DNA from: CAG-791 sp964386925
Lineage (GTDB): Bacteria > Bacillota > Clostridia > Lachnospirales > Lachnospiraceae
NCBI GenBank assembly: GCA_964386925.1
Contig: CAYLUU010000052.1
Coordinates: forward strand, 1-16,559
Length of the DNA stretch: 16,559 nucleotides
Direction of reading: 5' to 3'
This document shows, piece by piece, positions 8,001-15,609 of this stretch. Position numbers and translations under genes: made by a program. Positions within the stretch are counted from its first letter, which is position 1, and each line of letters begins with the position of its first letter. The notes below the pieces were generated by a model. The model was not told the DNA's origin, made no database searches, and saw only the letters and a list, made by a program, of their open reading frames with translations.

Positions 8001-8714
8001 ATGGCAGTGAGCAAACAGAAAATTCTGATCGTCGATGACGATGACAACATCGCAGAGCTGATCAGCCTCTATCTGAATAAAGAATGCTATGACACACAGA
8101 TTGCGGCAGACGGCGAAGAAGCGCTGCGGCAGTATGTGGTCTATGAGCCGGATCTGATCCTGCTGGACCTGATGCTGCCGGGGATTGATGGCTATCAGGT
8201 ATGCCGCGAGATTCGTGCGAAGTCGCAGACTCCGATCATCATGCTCAGTGCCAAGGGCGAGGTGTTCGACAAGGTCCTGGGCCTCGAGCTGGGCGCCGAT
8301 GACTATATGGAGAAGCCCTTCGATTCGAAGGAGCTGGTCGCCCGCGTGAAGGCGGTTCTGCGCCGCACTCATCAAAGCGCGCAGGACAGCGTATCCCTTT
8401 CCGGCAACAGCGACAAGCTGATCCGCTATCCGGACCTGACCATCAATCTGACTAATTACGCTGTAACCTACATGGGACACAAGCTTGAAATGCCGCCGAA
8501 GGAGCTGGAACTCCTTTATTTCCTGGCCTCTCAGCCGAACCGTGTCTTCACAAGAGAGCAGCTGCTGGACCAGATCTGGGGCTATGAATACATCGGTGAC
8601 ACCAGAACCGTGGATGTGCACATCAAACGAATCCGCGAGAAAATCCATGACCACGACGGCTGGCGCATCGCAACCATCTGGGGAATCGGGTATAAATTCG
8701 AGGCGACTGTGTAA
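8001..8714 (+). CDS. OmpR/PhoB-family response regulator
   Basis: 237 residues. The receiver domain (about 6-120) shows the acidic pocket VDDDDN, the phospho-acceptor Asp56 in LILLDLMLPG, Ser83 in the Thr/Ser switch position, and Lys105 in the MEKPF motif. The C-terminal winged helix (about 140-235) has the expected PPKELELLYFLASQPNRVFTREQLLDQIWG and RTVDVHIKRIREKI segments. It is a cytoplasmic DNA-binding regulator phosphorylated by the kinase encoded just downstream. ATG 8001 has AGGTGAG 7991-7997 as ribosome binding site, right at the edge of the assembly gap. The signal it answers is not evident. Confidence 0.95.
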   Translation: MAVSKQKILIVDDDDNIAELISLYLNKECYDTQIAADGEEALRQYVVYEPDLILLDLMLPGIDGYQVCREIRAKSQTPIIMLSAKGEVFDKVLGLELGADDYMEKPFDSKELVARVKAVLRRTHQSAQDSVSLSGNSDKLIRYPDLTINLTNYAVTYMGHKLEMPPKELELLYFLASQPNRVFTREQLLDQIWGYEYIGDTRTVDVHIKRIREKIHDHDGWRIATIWGIGYKFEATV

Positions 8715-8739
8715 GGCGTGTCCTGTACAGGACGGCCTT
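8713..8739 (+). promoter_or_regulatory. Intercistronic hairpin between regulator and kinase
   Basis: AAGGC (8713-8717) pairs with GCCTT (8735-8739), and GTCCT (8720-8724) with AGGAC (8729-8733), around a GTAC loop, with a small GT/G internal loop. The stem overlaps the regulator's stop codon. The centre is a 14-base perfect palindrome (8720-8733). No T-run follows, so it is unlikely to be a full terminator; it may stabilise or attenuate the message. The pairing is seen; the function is inferred. Confidence 0.45.
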
Positions 8740-8763
8740 GGCACGAGTGCGTTTGAAGAGGAA

Positions 8764-8781
8764 ATGAACCAACTGCAGTGA
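8764..8781 (+). promoter_or_regulatory. Possible five-codon leader ORF coupled to the kinase start
   Basis: ATG 8764, immediately after AGAGGAA, opens MNQLQ and stops at TGA 8779-8781, overlapping the kinase GTG (8778) as GTGA. See the kinase entry for start choice. Confidence 0.3.
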
Positions 8782-10208
8782 GAAAAACTCTATATCTCAA
8801 ATTCATATTGGCCTATGTCCTGTTCGCTATTTTCGGTTTCATCGTGGTGGCAACCTTCGTGTCGAACATGACGATGGATCAGGTGCGGCGGCAGGAGGCG
8901 GATTCGCTGTACCGGGAGGCAACCACCATTGCCAACACCTACGCGGCGGAACTCTACAGCTCCGAGACCTCCATCGACAGCGTATATAAGCAGCTTCACA
9001 CTCTGGCCTCCTACCTGAACGCCGAGATCATGGTCCTGAATCCGTCGGGACGAATCGTGGTAGACAGCGAGACGAAGATCGATCCGGAGACGGAGATCCG
9101 TGTGGAAGGCTTTACAACGTCAGATTTCGGCGGGAATCTCTATATCGAGGGAACCTTCTGGGATTATTTCCAGGACGAGAAGCTGTCCGTGATCGCACCG
9201 ATCACCAGCAATTACAAAACCAATGGCTACGTTGCCATCCATTATTCCGTATCCGAGCTGCAGGAGGAGACCTACCACAGGCTGAACATCTCCTACATCG
9301 AGCTTTTGATCATTCTCCTGCTGTCGCTGATTATCCTGATCTTCTTCACGGAAATTGTGTATCTGCCGCTGCGCAGGATCACCCGTGCGACCGAGCAGTA
9401 CGCCGCCGGCAACATGCACTATGAGCTGTCGGTGGAGAGTGATGACGAGATCGGGTATCTCGCGGCGTCCCTTAGCTACATGGCACAGAAGGTGGCGAAT
9501 TCCGAAGACGATCAGAAGAAATTCATCGCCAACGTCTCTCATGATTTCCGCTCGCCGCTGACCTCCATCCGGGGCTTCCTGCAGGCGATGCTGGACGGCA
9601 CCATTCCGGCCGAAATGCATGAAAAATACATCGGCATCGTCCTGAACGAAACCGAGCGACTGACGAAGCTGACGAATGACCTGCTGGCCCTGAACAACCT
9701 GAACACAAAGGGTATGATCCTGAACCGGACGGATTTCGACATCAACGGCGTCATCCGGCAGGTGGCGGCCTCTTTTGAACAGACGTGCCTTCGCAAACAC
9801 GTGACACTGGAGCTCGTCCTGACGGGCGATGTTCTGTACGTCAATGCCGATCAGGACCGCATCCAGCAGGTGCTCTACAACCTGATCGACAATGCCATCA
9901 AATTCAGCAAGGACAACACCGCCGTGCACATTGAGACGTCGGAGAAGCACCGCAACATCTTCGTCTCGGTAAAGGACCACGGCATCGGCATCCCGACCGG
10001 GGAGCAGAATGCGATCTTCGAACGGTTCTACAAGACGGATCTCTCCCGCGGCAAGGACAAAAAAGGCACCGGCCTGGGCCTGGCTATTGTACGCGAAATC
10101 CTGCGGGCGCATAATGAGAACATCAACGTCATCTCCACAGAAGGCGTCGGCTCGGAGTTCATCTTTACCCTAAAGCGCTCCGACCTCAACGACAGCCTGG
10201 AGGACTGA
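8778..10208 (+). CDS. Membrane sensor histidine kinase
   Basis: 476 residues from GTG 8778. First membrane segment about 7-28, an extracytoplasmic sensor region about 29-170, second membrane segment about 173-196, HAMP domain about 197-245 (LPLRRITRATEQYAAGNM), then HisKA with the phospho-accepting His255 in VSHDFRSPLTSIRGF, and a HATPase domain with N-box NLIDNAIKFS (Asn372), G1 DHGIGIP, F-box ERFYKTD and G2 GTGLGLAIV. All catalytic motifs are intact. It partners the response regulator upstream; layout resembles PhoR/ResE-type kinases. No in-frame start exists upstream before a stop at 8754, so GTG 8778 is the longest choice. The nearest purine tract (AGAGGAA, 8757-8763) is about 14 bases away, long for a ribosome binding site, and touches the tiny ORF at 8764. 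Confidence 0.95.
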   Translation: MRKTLYLKFILAYVLFAIFGFIVVATFVSNMTMDQVRRQEADSLYREATTIANTYAAELYSSETSIDSVYKQLHTLASYLNAEIMVLNPSGRIVVDSETKIDPETEIRVEGFTTSDFGGNLYIEGTFWDYFQDEKLSVIAPITSNYKTNGYVAIHYSVSELQEETYHRLNISYIELLIILLLSLIILIFFTEIVYLPLRRITRATEQYAAGNMHYELSVESDDEIGYLAASLSYMAQKVANSEDDQKKFIANVSHDFRSPLTSIRGFLQAMLDGTIPAEMHEKYIGIVLNETERLTKLTNDLLALNNLNTKGMILNRTDFDINGVIRQVAASFEQTCLRKHVTLELVLTGDVLYVNADQDRIQQVLYNLIDNAIKFSKDNTAVHIETSEKHRNIFVSVKDHGIGIPTGEQNAIFERFYKTDLSRGKDKKGTGLGLAIVREILRAHNENINVISTEGVGSEFIFTLKRSDLNDSLED

Positions 10209-10285
10209 CGGATTCTCGAATGTGCAAGTTTACCTGATATCAAGAGAAGCATGTGAACATTTTCTCAGTACGGAGTGATGAAGTC

Positions 10286-10313
10286 ACACCAAGCTACTCG
10301 AAGATGTTGGTGT
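10286..10313 (+). other. Hairpin upstream of the dehydratase gene
   Basis: ACACCAA (10286-10292) is an exact inverted repeat of TTGGTGT (10307-10313), with a 14-base spacer, in the 140-base gap between the kinase and the dehydratase. It could be an operator or an RNA stem. No T-run follows and I could not make out a convincing promoter in this gap. Confidence 0.3.
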
Positions 10314-10322
10314 CAATTAGAT

Positions 10323-10352
10323 ATGAATGATATTGAGCGGAGGAAATTATGA
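10323..10352 (+). promoter_or_regulatory. Possible nine-codon leader ORF overlapping the dehydratase start
   Basis: ATG 10323 opens nine codons ending at TGA 10350-10352, which overlaps the dehydratase ATG (10349) as ATGA. There is no good ribosome binding site before it, and the dehydratase has its own, so this one may be chance. Confidence 0.15.
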
Positions 10353-12073
10353 ATCAGAGAAGTGCAGCGGAGCGCAAGTTCTGGTCTCAGTTCGATGCGT
10401 TGGAGATGGGGACCGGCTGGGATGATCGGGATATCCTGAAGCCGCAGATCATGATTGAGAGCGTGTACGGCGACTCCCATCCGGGCAGCTATCACCTGAA
10501 CCAGATGGTGGAGCAGGCAACGTACGGCGTCTATGAGATGGGCGGAAAGCCTGCAAAATATTATGCGACCGACATCTGCGACGGCTGCACGCAGGGCGGC
10601 GACGGCATGAACTATGTGCTGGCTTCCCGTGAAGCCATCGCCAACATGGTCGAGATTCACGGAAGCGCCGTGCAGTGGGATGGCATGGTGCTGTCCTCGA
10701 GCTGCGATAAGTCGATTCCGGCTCATCTGAAAGCCATTGCAAGACTGAACATCCCTGCGATCTTCATGCCGGGCGGCTCTATGCGGCCGGGGCCGGACAT
10801 GACCACATCGGTGCTGGCAGGTGATATTTCGCTGCGTGAGAAGAGAGACGGAGCCATCACGCCGCAGGAGGTGCGGGATTATAAACTGACCGGATGTCCC
10901 TCCGTGGGAGCCTGCTCGTTCCTGGGGACAGCCTCCACCATGCAGTGCGTAGCAGAGGCTCTTGGCCTGACGCTGCCGGGAGCAGCACTGGTACCGGCTA
11001 CCATGCGGGACCTCCTGCAATATTCCAGACAGGCAGGACGCAAGATCATGGAGCTCGCGGAGCAGAATCTGACACCGGACAAGATCCTGACCGAGGCGGC
11101 CTTCCGCAATGCGATTGTGGTGCATTCAGCCATCGGCGGATCCACGAACGCAACGCTGCATCTGCCCTCGATTGCAAGAGAGGCCGGTGTGGAGCTGCCG
11201 ATCGAGCTCTTCGATGAGATCAACCATCAGATTCCGCATATCGGCAATATCTATCCTTCCGGAACACAGATCACAGAGGCATTCTGGTTCGCCGGCGGCG
11301 TTCCGATGGTGGAGTGGATGCTGCGGGATTATCTGGATCTGGATGTCATGACCGTGACGGGCAAGACCCTGGGAGAAAACCTGGAGGATCTGCAGAAGGA
11401 TAACTGGTTCAATCGGAATCTGGGATATCTGCATAACTACGGACTGGAGCGGGAGCAGGTTATTTTCCCTGTGGAGAAGGTGAAGGAGCAGGGCTCCGTT
11501 GCGATCCTGAAGGGCAACCTTGCGCCGGACGGCTCGGTCATCAAATACGCGGCCTGCGCCGATAATCAGCGTGAGGTTGTCAACGCGAAGGCGAGGGTCT
11601 TCAACTGTGAGGAGGAGGCCTACGACGCAGTGGCTAAGCGCCTGATTGAGCCCGGCGAAATCATCATTGTCCGCTACGAGGGCCCGAGAGGCTGCGGAAT
11701 GCCGGAGATGGTGGCAACGACCGAGGCCATCTGCTGCGATGACCGTATCAATGGAAGCGTCGCGCTGATCACAGATGGGCGATTCTCTGGAGCAACCAGG
11801 GGTGCAGCGATCGGCCATGTATCGCCCGAGGCAGCCTCCGGCGGACCGATTGCCTTCATCGAAGAAGGTGATCTGATTTCGTACTCAGTGAAGAATCGTA
11901 CACTGAATGTAACCGGTATCGCGGGAGTTCCCTGCTCGGCAGAGGAGGCCGCAAAGGTCCTGGAGGAGCGCAGGCAGAAGGGCAGCATCATTCCACGTGA
12001 GCCGCGCAAGGGCTTCTACCGGATGTATACGCAGAATGCCCGCAGCGCCATGGAAGGCGGCGGACTGGAGTAN
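10349..12073 (+). CDS. IlvD/Edd-family dehydratase, probably acting on an aldonic (sugar) acid
   Basis: 574 residues up to the assembly gap; the visible end (GFYRMYTQNARSAMEGGGLE) is where family members end, and the next codon reads TA then N, so a stop is inferred. Enzymes of this family use an Fe-S cluster and Mg2+ to dehydrate either dihydroxy acids (IlvD, branched-chain synthesis) or sugar acids (Edd, arabonate and xylonate dehydratases). Likely Fe-S ligands are Cys77 or Cys80 in DICDGCTQGGDGM, Cys119 in SSCDKSIPAHL, and Cys189 in VGACSFLGTASTM. The GTASTM form resembles L-arabonate/D-xylonate dehydratases rather than IlvD, whose motif is GxCGGMYTANTM. A DapA-family aldolase follows, the partner expected for sugar-acid breakdown. 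ATG 10349 has a strong GGAGG (10339-10343). A standard annotation would probably call it dihydroxy-acid dehydratase; that remains possible. Confidence 0.88.
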
Positions 12074-12172
12074 NNNNNNNNNNNNNNNNNNNNNNNNNNN
12101 NNNNNNNNNNNNNNNNNNNNNNNNNNNNNNNNNNNNNNNNNNNNNNNNNNNNNNNNNNNNNNNNNNNNNNNN
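12073..12172. other. Assembly gap (100 N)
   Basis: Exactly 100 N, probably of unknown true length. It hides the last base of the dehydratase stop, the intergenic space, and the start codon plus roughly 15-20 residues of the aldolase. Confidence 0.95.
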
Positions 12173-13030
12173 GATGGTTCTCTGGATCTGGAGAGCCAGG
12201 GCAGACTCTTCGACAACCTGATCGCAAACGGCATTGACGGAATTCTGATCGGGGGCAGCATCGGCGAGTTTTTTTCCCTGAGTATGGAGAAGAGAAGAGA
12301 GCAGGCAGCCTTTGCGATCCGTCACATTGCTCACCGCGTGAAGTGCATCATCGGAACCGCTTCGATGCTGGAAGAGGAGATCGTTCCGTATTCCAACTGG
12401 TGCCTGGAGCAGGGCGCAGATGCCGTGATGATCATTTCGCCGTATTATTTCCGCTTCGACGATGAGTCGCTGTTCCGCTTTTATGACGAGCTGTTCGGAC
12501 AGATTCATGGACCGGTCTACATCTATAACTTCCCGGATCGCACGGGATATACCATTTCGCCGGAGGTTGTGCTGCGGCTGCGGAAGGCGCACGACAATCT
12601 GGTCGGCATCAAGGACACCATCAGCGGCATGGATCACACGAGAGAGCTGATCAAGGTAGTGAAGTCCGAGTATCCGGATTTTGAAGTGTATTCCGGCTTC
12701 GACGACAACGCGGCACATAACGTGCTGTCCGGCGGCGATGGCATCATCGGTGGTCTGTCAAACGTGGTTCCGGAGCTCTGCAGCGCGTGGATTCGCTCCA
12801 TGCGGGAGAACGATGCGGAAGGCATCGCGCGCGGGCAGCAGCAGATTAATCGCCTGTTCGATATCTATGGTGTCGGACCGCTGTTCGTTCCGATCATCAA
12901 GGAAGGCTGCAGACTGCGCGGCATCGTGGCATCTGCACATTGCACGAAGCCGATCCCGGCGGTGACACCAGAGCAGAGCGCGGCCGTGCGGAAGATCCTG
13001 GAGCGAGAAGGCATTCAGGTGGCAATATAG
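12173..13030 (+). CDS. DapA/NanA-family lyase, probably a 2-keto-3-deoxy-aldonate aldolase (5' end in gap)
   Basis: 285 residues are visible; with about 15-20 lost in the gap the protein would have the usual ~300. It is a TIM-barrel Schiff-base lyase. Seen: the carboxylate loop GGSIGEFFSLS (where the family has G[ST]TGE; the second Thr is Ile, codon 12260), the catalytic Tyr in YNFPDRTGY (codon 12524), the Schiff-base Lys in VGIKDTISG (codon 12611), and GIIGGLSNVVPEL. The family includes dihydrodipicolinate synthase, N-acetylneuraminate lyase and keto-deoxy-sugar-acid aldolases. Its place directly after an IlvD/Edd dehydratase parallels yagE-yagF and yjhH-yjhG of E. coli, in which a pentonate is dehydrated and the 2-keto-3-deoxy product is split to pyruvate and glycolaldehyde. 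That role is an inference from neighbours; lysine synthesis is less likely. Confidence 0.87.
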   Translation, partial: DGSLDLESQGRLFDNLIANGIDGILIGGSIGEFFSLSMEKRREQAAFAIRHIAHRVKCIIGTASMLEEEIVPYSNWCLEQGADAVMIISPYYFRFDDESLFRFYDELFGQIHGPVYIYNFPDRTGYTISPEVVLRLRKAHDNLVGIKDTISGMDHTRELIKVVKSEYPDFEVYSGFDDNAAHNVLSGGDGIIGGLSNVVPELCSAWIRSMRENDAEGIARGQQQINRLFDIYGVGPLFVPIIKEGCRLRGIVASAHCTKPIPAVTPEQSAAVRKILEREGIQVAI

Positions 13031-13039
13031 CTCGAAGGA

Positions 13040-13054
13040 ATGCAACGAAAGTGA
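13040..13054 (+). promoter_or_regulatory. Possible four-codon leader ORF coupled to the HtrA-like gene
   Basis: ATG 13040, immediately after GAAGGA, opens MQRK and stops at TGA 13052-13054, overlapping the GTG start at 13051 as GTGA. Same layout as before the kinase and the rlmD-like gene. Confidence 0.3.
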
Positions 13055-14517
13055 TCGACAACCCTGACAAAGACAACAGAATAGAGAAGAACAGCTCCGT
13101 CCAGCACCCACAGGAGCACACAGTTGAGACACCCCCCGTTCCGGAGGTCAACACCGACTTCATGAAGGAGGAGATCCGCCAGCGTCCGCTGAACAAAAAG
13201 CGCCTTCTGCGCAGAACCGTGGTGACGGCCTGTCTTGCGGTGCTGTTCGGCGCAGTGGCCTGCATCGTGTTCCTCCTGTTGGAGCCGGTGATCAACAATG
13301 CGATCAACCCGTCGGAGGAGCCGGCGGCCGTCACATTCCCGGAGGAGACCACAGAGGAAGAGATGTCGCCGGAGGATATGATCGCCAACGACGAAGAAAT
13401 CCAGGAGGCTGAGGCGGAGAAAAAGGCCGCCAGCATGGTGGACATAGATGCCATCAGTAAGGAGGTCCTGGCCGAGGTGCGTAAGGAGCTGGCAGCAAGT
13501 GAGGACAATACGAGCCAGGAGGGTACGACCGCGGAGTACGAGCAGCTCTATTCCTCTCTGCAGGATCTGGCGGAGGAAACCGCAAAGGCCGTGGTGACGG
13601 TGAATGCCGTGACCAAGGATTATGACTGGGTCGGTGATGCATTCAATAATACCGGAACCTCCAGCGGTCTGATCGTGGCGCAGCGCGGCGAGAACATTCT
13701 CATTCTGACCGGCGATGAGGACTATGAATCTGCTGCAGAGATCCGGATCAGCTTCCACGACGGTCAGAAAGCGACAGCGCAGCTCCTGGCACAGGACAGT
13801 GTGACCGGCCTGACGATCCTGAGCGTTCCGGCCGCGGACCTGTCCAGTGAGATCGAGAGCAACGACCAGCTTGCGATCGCAACGCTTGGCAGCAGTGAGC
13901 GGGATGGCCTCGTCGGCAGTCCGGTCATTGCAATCGGCAGTCCTGCCGGGACGGCGGGATCGGTGAGCTACGGCGTGGCCACGAATGCCGGGCTTGCGCT
14001 GGACGTCATTGACAGTGACTACCAGCAGATCACAACGGACATCAGCGGGAGCAAGACAGCTACGGGCGCTCTCATCAACCTGAGCGGGAACGTGATCGGC
14101 TGGATCGACATGCAGTACCAGACATCGGATGCGCAGAACCTCATCTGTGCAACCGTAATCACGGACCTGAAGGCATTGATCGAGAAAATGTCCAATGAAA
14201 CGCCCATGGGTTACCTGGGAATTCACGGAACCGAGGTTCCGGAGGATGTGCAGAAAGAGGAAGGCATCCCGCAGGGCGCATACATTGTGCAGACTGAGTT
14301 GGATTCTCCGGCCATGAACGCCGGCATTCAGAGCGGCGACGTTATTACCTCTTTTGCCGGGAAGCCCATCGGCAGCTATCAGGAGTTGATTGAGCAGCTG
14401 GAGAATGCGAGACCGAACCGCCAGGTCAGCATTGAACTGAAGCGCCGGAGCGGAACACAATATATCGATGTGTCGCTGATGGTAAGCCTCGGCAGCCGTC
14501 TGAGCTTCGCAGAGTGA
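13051..14517 (+). CDS. Membrane-anchored HtrA/DegP-like protein with PDZ domain, catalytic triad apparently lost
   Basis: 488 residues from GTG 13051 (AAGGAA at 13035-13040, spacing 10), 20 bases after the aldolase. A cytoplasmic tail of ~50 residues leads to one membrane segment (about 57-76), then a very acidic linker with coiled-coil character (about 85-165), a trypsin-like HtrA domain (about 175-380) and a PDZ domain (about 386-485: MGYLGIHG, SPAMNAGIQSGDVITSFAGKPI). Fold markers are present (SSGLIV, ILILTG, LTILSV, GSPVIAIGSPAG, TDISGS, GALINLSGNVIGW). At the active site, the His of LTNxHV aligns with Glu223, the Asp of DLAVL with Gly253, and the Ser of GNSGGP with Ala337 (KTATGAL). Known HtrA proteins degrade or chaperone misfolded envelope proteins; this one probably binds rather than cleaves. 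The in-frame extension upstream to 12940 overlaps the aldolase and is rejected. Confidence 0.85.
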   Translation: MIDNPDKDNRIEKNSSVQHPQEHTVETPPVPEVNTDFMKEEIRQRPLNKKRLLRRTVVTACLAVLFGAVACIVFLLLEPVINNAINPSEEPAAVTFPEETTEEEMSPEDMIANDEEIQEAEAEKKAASMVDIDAISKEVLAEVRKELAASEDNTSQEGTTAEYEQLYSSLQDLAEETAKAVVTVNAVTKDYDWVGDAFNNTGTSSGLIVAQRGENILILTGDEDYESAAEIRISFHDGQKATAQLLAQDSVTGLTILSVPAADLSSEIESNDQLAIATLGSSERDGLVGSPVIAIGSPAGTAGSVSYGVATNAGLALDVIDSDYQQITTDISGSKTATGALINLSGNVIGWIDMQYQTSDAQNLICATVITDLKALIEKMSNETPMGYLGIHGTEVPEDVQKEEGIPQGAYIVQTELDSPAMNAGIQSGDVITSFAGKPIGSYQELIEQLENARPNRQVSIELKRRSGTQYIDVSLMVSLGSRLSFAE

Positions 14518-14554
14518 ACTCCTGCGTATGATATCGAACTAGAAGGGATGAATT

Positions 14555-15499
14555 ATGCAGTACATCAAGGATTTAAAAGAAGGCACTACCGTCAACAGCA
14601 TCTACCTCTGCCGCAAAAAAAGCGAGCTCACGGCCAAGAACGGCCGCTCCTATGACAGTCTCATCCTCCAGGATAAGACCGGCAGCATTGATGCTAAGAT
14701 ATGGGAACCCGGCAGTGTCGGCATTGAGGATTTCTCCGAGCTGGACTATGTGGATATCGTCGGTGAGGTAACGGTCTATCAGAAAAAATACCAGCTGAAT
14801 GTAAAGCGGGCACGCAAATGCCACGAAGGCGAGTATGATCCTGCGGAGTACATCCCGGTGTCCAAAAAGGATCGGAAACAGATGTGGGACGAGATGATCC
14901 GCCTGGCTAACAAGGTGAAAGAGCCGCATCTGCGTCAGCTGATCATCAAGCTGTTCGTGGAGGATGCTGACTTCATCCATTCCTTTAAGGTGTCCTCTGC
15001 AGCGAAAACCGTGCATCACGGCTTCATGGGCGGACTCCTCGAGCATACGCTGGGCGTTATGAAGCTCTGCGACACCTTTGCAGACAACTATCCCTTCCTG
15101 AATCGGGATCTCCTGCTGACGGCAGCGATGTTCCATGACATCGGCAAGACCAAAGAGCTGTCCCGTTTCCCGCAGAACGATTACACCGACGAGGGACAGC
15201 TGATCGGTCACATTATCATCGGCGTGGAAATGATCGATGAGAAGATCAAGGAGATTCCGGATTTCCCGCCGGTTCTCTCGGCAGAGCTGCGGCATTGCAT
15301 TCTGGCGCACCACGGCGAGCTGGAATACGGATCGCCCAAAAAGCCGGCACTGGCGGAGGCAGCTGCACTGAATTTTGCAGACAATGCGGATGCCAAGCTG
15401 GAGATCTTCAAGGAGATGTTCGAGCGCGGCACGGACGAGAATTCGTGGCTTGGCTGGCAGCAGCTGCTCGACTCCAACATCCGCAAGACGGAACTGTAA
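14555..15499 (+). CDS. yhaM: YhaM-type 3'-5' exoribonuclease (OB fold plus HD domain)
   Basis: 314 residues, the same length as I recall for Bacillus subtilis YhaM. An N-terminal OB-fold nucleic-acid-binding domain spans about 12-95 (NGRSYDSLILQDKTGSIDAKIWE, VDIVGEVTVYQKKYQLNV). The HD phosphohydrolase-fold nuclease domain spans about 150-300: LLEHTLGVMKL, the metal-binding His194-Asp195 in MFHDIGKTKEL, GHIIIGVEMI, ILAHHGELEYGSPKKP and LNFADNADAK. All metal ligands appear present. YhaM enzymes trim 3' ends of RNA and single-stranded DNA with Mn2+. ATG 14555 has AGAAGGG (14541-14547) upstream. It begins 37 bases after the HtrA-like gene and may be in the same transcript. Confidence 0.93.
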   Translation: MQYIKDLKEGTTVNSIYLCRKKSELTAKNGRSYDSLILQDKTGSIDAKIWEPGSVGIEDFSELDYVDIVGEVTVYQKKYQLNVKRARKCHEGEYDPAEYIPVSKKDRKQMWDEMIRLANKVKEPHLRQLIIKLFVEDADFIHSFKVSSAAKTVHHGFMGGLLEHTLGVMKLCDTFADNYPFLNRDLLLTAAMFHDIGKTKELSRFPQNDYTDEGQLIGHIIIGVEMIDEKIKEIPDFPPVLSAELRHCILAHHGELEYGSPKKPALAEAAALNFADNADAKLEIFKEMFERGTDENSWLGWQQLLDSNIRKTEL

Positions 15500-15505
15500 T
15501 GGTAA

Positions 15506-15588
15506 CTATTCAGAGTAAAGCCACTCCCAATAGAAGAAGATGCCATCGGGCATCTTTGAGTATCATTTGGCGAATGGGCTCTGAATAG
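15506..15588. other. Inverted-repeat element with internal hairpin between yhaM and the methyltransferase gene
   Basis: CTATTCAGAG (15506-15515) is a perfect inverted repeat of CTCTGAATAG (15579-15588). Inside is a second perfect stem, AAGATGCC (15537-15544) with GGCATCTT (15549-15556) around an ATCG loop. Further short matches, GCCA 15520-15523 with TGGC 15568-15571 and CCCA 15526-15529 with TGGG 15575-15578, cross each other. The inner hairpin is followed by only a few T, so it would be a poor terminator. This may be a cis-acting RNA leader of the downstream gene or a small palindromic repeat; I do not recognise it. Confidence 0.5.
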
Positions 15589-15609
15589 GCCCTATGTGCG
15601 ATGAAAGGA

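Noticed and set aside
10307..10336. Promoter for the dehydratase gene (TTGGTG with TATTGA)
   Set aside because: Both boxes are weak and the spacing is 18; the TTGGTG overlaps one arm of a hairpin. Not strong enough to call.
10349..13030. A single 893-residue dehydratase-aldolase fusion read through the 100 N
   Set aside because: The gap is a placeholder of unknown size, the dehydratase ends where its family ends, and the codon at the gap edge starts TA. The shared frame is chance, although the N means a stop is not proven.
12940..13050. N-terminal extension of the HtrA-like protein into the aldolase
   Set aside because: The extra residues are low-quality, Arg/Gly-rich out-of-frame aldolase sequence; GTG 13051 has a suitably spaced AAGGAA.
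13015..14460. Long open frame (481 codons) on the - strand opposite the HtrA-like gene
   Set aside because: It is a mirror of a GC-rich coding strand; it shows no recognisable domain, while the + strand has clear HtrA and PDZ features. The - strand frames at 9120-10112, 5858-6553 and 11126-11818 are rejected for the same reason.
8001..14517. A WalRK-HtrA type cell-wall stress cluster
   Set aside because: The kinase and the HtrA-like gene are separated by two metabolic genes and a gap, no WalH/WalI/WalJ genes are present, and the HtrA-like protein lacks its triad.
15537..15560. Intrinsic terminator after yhaM
   Set aside because: The 8-bp hairpin is good but is followed by only TTG and mixed bases, with no real T-run.
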